Of a stretch of DNA of 6,437 nt, positions 1-4,234 are shown in pieces (the stretch's first letter is position 1; the number at the start of each line of letters is the position of its first letter). The notes below the pieces were generated by a model. That model was given only the letters and a program-made list of their open reading frames with translations. It was not told the DNA's origin and did not search any database. This DNA comes from an archaeon (GTDB lineage: Archaea > Asgardarchaeota > Hermodarchaeia > Hermodarchaeales > Hermodarchaeaceae): assembly GCA_016550425.1 (NCBI GenBank), contig JABXGS010000223.1:1-6437 (forward strand). Direction: 5' to 3'. The translations under genes and the position numbers were made by a program.

Positions 1-488
1 ATTGCTAGCCCGATCATCGATACAAAACACAAAGTAGCCAAGCGCCCACTAATCCGGAGAAAGGAGATTACACCGGCTGCGATGGCAATGATAAGTAGGA
101 TCCAAAACGACAAGAAATAAAGACTGAGAAGAAAGGAAAAAACGTAGTTGATTGGATCAGCAAATAACGGAGAGAGAGTAAATCCAAAGGCTTGGAAATA
201 CGCTGTAATTGCTTCATTATAATAAAGAGCGAGAGTATCTATCGGCTGTTGAAATACAAATGATCCGATGAATGCACTAATGTACGCAGCTACCAGGGTG
301 AAAAGGAGTACCATTAGGGTTAAGATATTTCGGAGTCCTGAAGCAAAGTCAAGAAGGGCGGTGAAGATACCTGCAGGACCATTTACTCGCCATACGTTGG
401 GATCTAAATTTAGGAGAATAATGGCTGCAAAGGCAATGAATGCTGCAACAGCAACACCACGGAGCATCCAGAGAATATATCTCTTCAA
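1..488 (-). CDS. polytopic membrane protein of unknown family, 3' end beyond window (partial)
   Basis: An open frame of 162 codons runs from a TTG at 488 off the left edge. The codon just before it is TAA (491-489), so translation begins at this TTG or at an internal ATG at 467. A strong Shine-Dalgarno, GGAGGTGA, lies 7 nt upstream of the TTG and favours it. The product is very hydrophobic. Likely membrane segments are residues 6-27, 53-79 and 115-144 (long enough for one or two helices), with another starting near 150. A loop at about 28-50 contains LDPNVWRVNGPAG, and a loop at about 80-114 holds QQPIDTLALYYNEA. I recognise no catalytic motif, and it does not read as SpoIIM or RDD, which often accompany MoxR clusters. 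It follows the DUF58 gene by 20 nt on the same strand, so it is probably the next gene of the operon and a membrane component of the same system. That role is inferred from position only. The gene is confident; its function is unknown. Confidence 0.85.
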   Translation of the reverse strand, partial: MKRYILWMLRGVAVAAFIAFAAIILLNLDPNVWRVNGPAGIFTALLDFASGLRNILTLMVLLFTLVAAYISAFIGSFVFQQPIDTLALYYNEAITAYFQAFGFTLSPLFADPINYVFSFLLSLYFLSFWILLIIAIAAGVISFLRISGRLATLCFVSMIGLA

Positions 489-495
489 TTACTTT

Positions 496-503
496 TCACC
501 TCC
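496..503 (-). promoter_or_regulatory. ribosome binding site deciding the TTG start at 488
   Basis: GGAGGTGA on the minus strand is a near-complete complement to the 3' end of 16S rRNA. It sits 7 nt before the TTG. It lies in the 20-nt gap after the DUF58 stop codon and is the strongest Shine-Dalgarno I see in the window. The ATG and GTG that overlap it (505 and 499) lead to an in-frame TGA at 487-485 after a few codons, so they are not credible starts. Confidence 0.8.
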
Positions 504-508
504 ATTTC

Positions 509-1831
509 TTACATCACCGCAATACTTCGTTTCTTAGCTTTCAGGTACTCACTTAACACCGTGGGCAGAAAGTCACCCGGTCCCACTGGAATGATTGATA
601 CGCCTACCCGTTGAAAGCTTTTAGCCAATTGAGACTGCTCTTCGAGCAATTTGTGAACAATAGCTTCTCCAATAGCTTGTTCAACAGGAGAAAGGTAGAT
701 TTCTTCGATTTCGAACCAGGGGCCAAATGGTCGGATAATGATCGCATTATGTTTATAACCACGAATCAGTTTGATGCCCTTTTCCAATTGTTTACGATTC
801 GATTCAAGATCAGTAATGATAATGAAAAAACTCTGTTGCGTTATACGCGGTGCTAAGTATTCCACTGCAACCGTTAAATCAAATTCCCCGCCTGGCTCAA
901 TTTCCGCTAAATAGTCAAGCATGCGATGATACTGAGCATCACCCAAACCGGGTTTGAGAAATGAGTGCTGTTTAGTTGACCATGTTAGCAATCCTACATG
1001 GTCTTTCCTTTCCATGGCCGTTTTTGCTAACATCATCGCAGCCCGAATAGCCGCTTCCAATTTACTATTTTCAGGGCGCCCTGCGGCCATAGTAGAACCA
1101 ATATCAAGGATAATGAATATTCGAATATTTCGCTCAGTTTCATACTGGCGCATCATGAGTTTTTGCAAACGCGCAGAGGACTTCCAGTCAATCCGCCGAT
1201 ATTCATCTCCTACTTCATATTTTCGTATACCTGTAAAATCTGTGCCTAAACTCATTTGTCGGGTCTTATGAATTCCAAACATATGTCCAAGTCTACGCTT
1301 CTTTGCTAGACTTTCCATTATGCGAACTTCTTCAACGTTCGGATAAATCAGAAGCTCTTCAAAGTTTTCAACTGACATTTCTTCAAAACGGAATTCAAGC
1401 CGGTCATGGATCTGAAATTTAGTGGGTCCAAAAGTAAATTTTCCCCGCAAGGTGGCTTGGAGAATATAAGAAAACTTTACTTCTTGATTCGGGTCGATAC
1501 GTGTTCGAATTCGATTTTTCCCTAAAACTAGTCTAAAAATCTCCGGATATACATCGTAAACGTCAATGGAATCAATTCGATGGGTTCCCGTGTTTTTAAC
1601 CGTAAGCTTCACATGGAGAAAATCGTCCTGAAAGATTTTCCGTTTATCAATTTCTCTAATTACCTCTAATGATTCAACAGGCATTGTTAATTGGAAAAAA
1701 GGGGAACTCGCCACTGATCCAATGATAAGAAAGACTCCTAAAATGACCAGACCATAGTTGGTGAAAGCGAACCCTGAGACGAGGATGAAAATCCCTATGA
1801 GAAGGACTGTTCGTCCGCGTTCAGAGAACAC
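509..1831 (-). CDS. DUF58 family protein with N-terminal membrane hairpin and vWA-like domain
   Basis: This 440-residue product has the full DUF58 layout. A membrane hairpin at residues 8-46 is followed by a beta-sandwich region at about 50-165. The family signature at 196-231 includes GTDFTGIRKYEVGDEYRRID, then WKSSARL and RQYETE. A von Willebrand A-like fold fills about 236-430, with ILDIGST at 241-247 in the place of the metal-site DxSxS loop and TDLE at 340-343. The metal loop is altered: D243 is kept, but G and T stand where serines are usual, so metal binding is uncertain. DUF58 proteins are regularly encoded next to MoxR ATPases and are thought to be their vWA-type partners; here the vWA part should lie in the cytosol. 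The start is GTG at 1831. It lies three codons after the in-frame MoxR stop, so only the two codons ATT and TAC precede it, and AGGAG lies 11 nt upstream. Translation is probably coupled to moxR. Family call is confident; cellular function is not known. Confidence 0.95.
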   Translation of the reverse strand: MFSERGRTVLLIGIFILVSGFAFTNYGLVILGVFLIIGSVASSPFFQLTMPVESLEVIREIDKRKIFQDDFLHVKLTVKNTGTHRIDSIDVYDVYPEIFRLVLGKNRIRTRIDPNQEVKFSYILQATLRGKFTFGPTKFQIHDRLEFRFEEMSVENFEELLIYPNVEEVRIMESLAKKRRLGHMFGIHKTRQMSLGTDFTGIRKYEVGDEYRRIDWKSSARLQKLMMRQYETERNIRIFIILDIGSTMAAGRPENSKLEAAIRAAMMLAKTAMERKDHVGLLTWSTKQHSFLKPGLGDAQYHRMLDYLAEIEPGGEFDLTVAVEYLAPRITQQSFFIIITDLESNRKQLEKGIKLIRGYKHNAIIIRPFGPWFEIEEIYLSPVEQAIGEAIVHKLLEEQSQLAKSFQRVGVSIIPVGPGDFLPTVLSEYLKAKKRSIAVM

Positions 1832-1837
1832 GTAAAT

Positions 1838-2809
1838 TTACGCTCCTGGTGCACTGATTTGTCTTAAAATTCGGTCAATGACCGCGTTGACCGAAGTTCC
1901 TTCCAATTCCGCTTCAGGTTTGAGAATCAAACGGTGATTCAACGCGTGAGGTGCCAACGCTTTGATATCATCTGGGGTCACATAATCTCGCCCACTCAAT
2001 GCTGCATGCACCTTCGAGGTATCAAGTAACACAATAGATGCTCGAGGTGAACCACCAACCAGAATCTGCGGATCATTTCGTGTACGAACAACAACATCGC
2101 GGATATAAGACATGATATATGGCTCAACAAAGACTCGTTTAGTGGTCTCCTGCATCTGAAGCAATATAGGTGGATCAACAACCGGTTCCAAGTCCACCTC
2201 TTCCGGTTGATGCTTCCTTCGAAGAATCTCAACTTCCTCCGCATCGGACGGATAATCCACATGAAGCTTGAAAAGGAATCTGTCCACTTGAGCTTCAGGA
2301 AGAGGATAAGTTCCTTCCAATTCAATGGGGTTTTGTGTCGCTAGAACCATGAAAGGTTCAGGGAGCGGTAAGGTTGACCCTTCTATTGTGACCTGTTTTT
2401 CTTGCATCGCTTCCAAAAGTGCGGATTGAGTCTTTGGCGGCGAACGGTTAACTTCGTCAGCTAAGACAAGATTTGAAAACACCGGCCCTTTTCGTAATCG
2501 AAATTCACCGGTATTTGGATCATAGATGTTTGTCCCGACGATGTCTGCGGGAAGCATGTCTGGTGTAAATTGAATGCGCTTAAATTCACATCCAATGGTT
2601 TGTGCAAAGGCGTTTGCCATGTACGTCTTTGCTATTCCTGGAACACCCTCGAGGAGGATATGACCTTTTGACAAAAGTCCAATCAGGATATCTTGGAGAA
2701 TATTCCGTTTTCCCACGATGACCTTGCCAACTTCATCTAGAATGTTAGTAGCATGGGTTCTGACTTCTGCAATGGACATTCCATCACTCCGTCTTCGTCT
2801 TCTACTCAT
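1838..2809 (-). CDS. MoxR family AAA+ ATPase
   Basis: At 323 residues this is the usual length for the MoxR family, and every core motif is present. Walker A is GVPGIAKT at 55-62. Walker B is LVLADEVNR at 114-122. Sensor 1 lies in VLATQNP (155-161, N160). The arginine finger lies in EAQVDRF (172-178, R177), and sensor 2 in GGSPRAS (252-258, R256). A C-terminal helical lid with YVTPDDIKALAPHALNHRL follows. The ATPase should therefore be active, probably as a hexamer. MoxR proteins are thought to act as chaperone-like remodelers, typically with a vWA partner; the DUF58 gene directly downstream is the obvious candidate. The first ten residues (MSRRRRRSDG) are very basic. The ATG at 2809 follows the DUF4350 stop by 6 nt, with GGGTGA just upstream; an ATG at 2779 (residue 11) is a weaker alternative. 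The substrate cannot be read from the sequence. Confidence 0.97.
   Translation of the reverse strand: MSRRRRRSDGMSIAEVRTHATNILDEVGKVIVGKRNILQDILIGLLSKGHILLEGVPGIAKTYMANAFAQTIGCEFKRIQFTPDMLPADIVGTNIYDPNTGEFRLRKGPVFSNLVLADEVNRSPPKTQSALLEAMQEKQVTIEGSTLPLPEPFMVLATQNPIELEGTYPLPEAQVDRFLFKLHVDYPSDAEEVEILRRKHQPEEVDLEPVVDPPILLQMQETTKRVFVEPYIMSYIRDVVVRTRNDPQILVGGSPRASIVLLDTSKVHAALSGRDYVTPDDIKALAPHALNHRLILKPEAELEGTSVNAVIDRILRQISAPGA
1843..1847 (-). promoter_or_regulatory. Shine-Dalgarno for DUF58 gene, inside the MoxR 3' end
   Basis: AGGAG lies in the last codons of the MoxR gene, 11 nt before the GTG at 1831. The spacing is longer than ideal, which suits initiation by ribosomes that have just finished MoxR. 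Its use is inferred from position and sequence. Confidence 0.5.
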
Positions 2810-2815
2810 GTCATT

Positions 2816-2821
2816 TCACCC
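2816..2821 (-). promoter_or_regulatory. Shine-Dalgarno for MoxR, overlapping the DUF4350 stop codon
   Basis: GGGTGA contains the TGA stop of the upstream gene and ends 6 nt before the MoxR ATG. This overlap is typical of translational coupling between adjacent operon genes. Confidence 0.65.
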
Positions 2822-4234
2822 AATATTTTCTCGAATTCTTTCAATTTTGAAAAAGAGATCCAAGAACTCTTCGCGCTTAATTTGCTTTGATTCACGGACC
2901 GCTTTTTCTAATACTTCAAAATCATCTGTTATTTGGGCAATATCTCCTGGTTGACGAGTGCGAGAAACGGTAACCAGAAGTCTTGGCACATCGAAAACGC
3001 GTAATCCGTGTCGTCGGCGTAAATCGCGTTTCAATTGGCCGTAGATGATTTCAAGTGCTTCGTTATATTGATGCGTGTTAATGTATTCGTATAACGTTTT
3101 GGTGAACATCGTTTGTCCACGTAATCGATACATCTCCATCGGTTTCTGTTTCTCAGGACGTTCAAACGGTAAATAACGTCTAACCATCCAAATAGCTAAC
3201 AGAGGTGCCAACGGTGCTAACAACCAATTTGTTGACACATAGGTGATTTGTCCTAACATCAAGCCAACATATAGAACTGGCGAATTCGGTGACCAACCTA
3301 GATGGTTGTGATCAATAATGATTGTATCTGCATTAGCCTGGTTGGCTAAATAAGTGAAAAGTTCATTTGCGAACAAACGATTGGTTCCCCGGTCAATCAT
3401 GTTGTTGATAAAGATGCTCGGGTCGTTCAGCAGCATCAAGGTTCCATTTTCTATTTGTAATTCAACCATTAGCGGAAGGGGACCCGGTTGGTCGCCTCGG
3501 GTGGCATTGTAAGCGATATAATTCGGGTCGCCTCCATTTTCAATATGGCTAACGACGTCACCTGCCACAATCCAGGAGTTTGTCGATGATGCAGCAAGTG
3601 CAGAACCCGCTGGTGCGTCAATTGAGGTGGCGTAGTTCATTACCACATGATGCCCGGAAGAAAAGATTCGTCCTCCGTCGTTAAAAGACTCGATGGACGC
3701 TAACAAGGGGATTCCATTATCATTATTGGTGGCATCAAGAAGCAAACCCTGAGTAAATCTAATCCTTGGCCAGTCCACAATTAACATCGCCAGTCCGTCA
3801 AGTATGGTATTTGCCGAGCCAAAATCGTCAACCAACAGCATACTCCCGCCATTAATGAAGAAGTCTAAGAGTGCTGAAGTTTCAATAAGTGAGAAATAAT
3901 GGGTGGGTCCGATTATACATAGGACACAATTTTTCGGAATGCTGTTTACTACGCTTAAGGAGCTAATAAGGGGGTTTACATCATAGCCGTTATTTTCCAA
4001 TTCAAGAGCGAGCTCAGAGCAACCATCGCCTGGAATCGGGTGAGAATTATAGATTGAAAAAGGCAGAATATCGAGCCCCCCAACTCCGCTAACGCTCAGG
4101 AAAATCGGCAGCCAGGCTATGGCGAACACGAAGCAGAAGACAAGGATGTTTATGAACTTACTTCGTTTTTTCGCTTCAGCCGCTTTCGGTTGATTGGGCA
4201 TCTGATTGGGGTTCTTGTTGTTCTTGCGTGACAA
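2816..4234 (-). CDS. DUF4350 domain membrane protein
   Basis: The 472-residue product has a charged N terminus (1-26) and a signal-anchor helix at about 27-50. A DUF4350-type domain outside the membrane spans about 60-310, with GDGCSELALELENNGYDV at 69-86, VLCIIGPTHYFS at 104-115, LLDFFINGGSMLLVDD at 122-137 and LMLLNDPSIFINN at 266-278. A second hydrophobic stretch at about 319-350 returns the chain to the cytosol. A basic helical tail fills about 355-472. The DUF4350 region resembles a class I glutamine amidotransferase fold, but I see no catalytic triad, so it is more likely a binding domain. The usual genetic neighbours of this family are MoxR and DUF58, as here. The start is TTG at 4234, inside the 3' end of the preceding gene, with GGAGG 11 nt upstream. 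An in-frame TGA at 4255 bars any longer form. The ATG at 4201 (residue 12) is the alternative but lacks a Shine-Dalgarno. Two sequons lie in the outer part (NAT 243, NGT 263). Confidence 0.88.
   Translation of the reverse strand: MSRKNNKNPNQMPNQPKAAEAKKRSKFINILVFCFVFAIAWLPIFLSVSGVGGLDILPFSIYNSHPIPGDGCSELALELENNGYDVNPLISSLSVVNSIPKNCVLCIIGPTHYFSLIETSALLDFFINGGSMLLVDDFGSANTILDGLAMLIVDWPRIRFTQGLLLDATNNDNGIPLLASIESFNDGGRIFSSGHHVVMNYATSIDAPAGSALAASSTNSWIVAGDVVSHIENGGDPNYIAYNATRGDQPGPLPLMVELQIENGTLMLLNDPSIFINNMIDRGTNRLFANELFTYLANQANADTIIIDHNHLGWSPNSPVLYVGLMLGQITYVSTNWLLAPLAPLLAIWMVRRYLPFERPEKQKPMEMYRLRGQTMFTKTLYEYINTHQYNEALEIIYGQLKRDLRRRHGLRVFDVPRLLVTVSRTRQPGDIAQITDDFEVLEKAVRESKQIKREEFLDLFFKIERIRENIG

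Noticed and set aside
489..508. Possible terminator in the only gap longer than 6 nt
   Set aside because: The gap is 20 nt, is occupied by a Shine-Dalgarno, and has no hairpin or T-run on the coding strand.
268..537. Plus-strand open frame of 89 codons
   Set aside because: It lies antisense to the membrane gene at 1-488 and the end of the DUF58 gene. Its product is a basic, low-information sequence with no recognisable domain.
611..1271. Plus-strand open frames at 611-856 and 954-1271
   Set aside because: Both are fully antisense to the well-supported DUF58 gene and have no domain content; they are by-products of its codon use.
1996..2325. Minus-strand frame inside the MoxR gene
   Set aside because: It overlaps the conserved MoxR sequence out of frame, and its composition is unlike a real protein.
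2718..2954. Plus-strand frame across the MoxR/DUF4350 junction
   Set aside because: It is antisense to two confident genes and has no motif or ribosome binding site of note.
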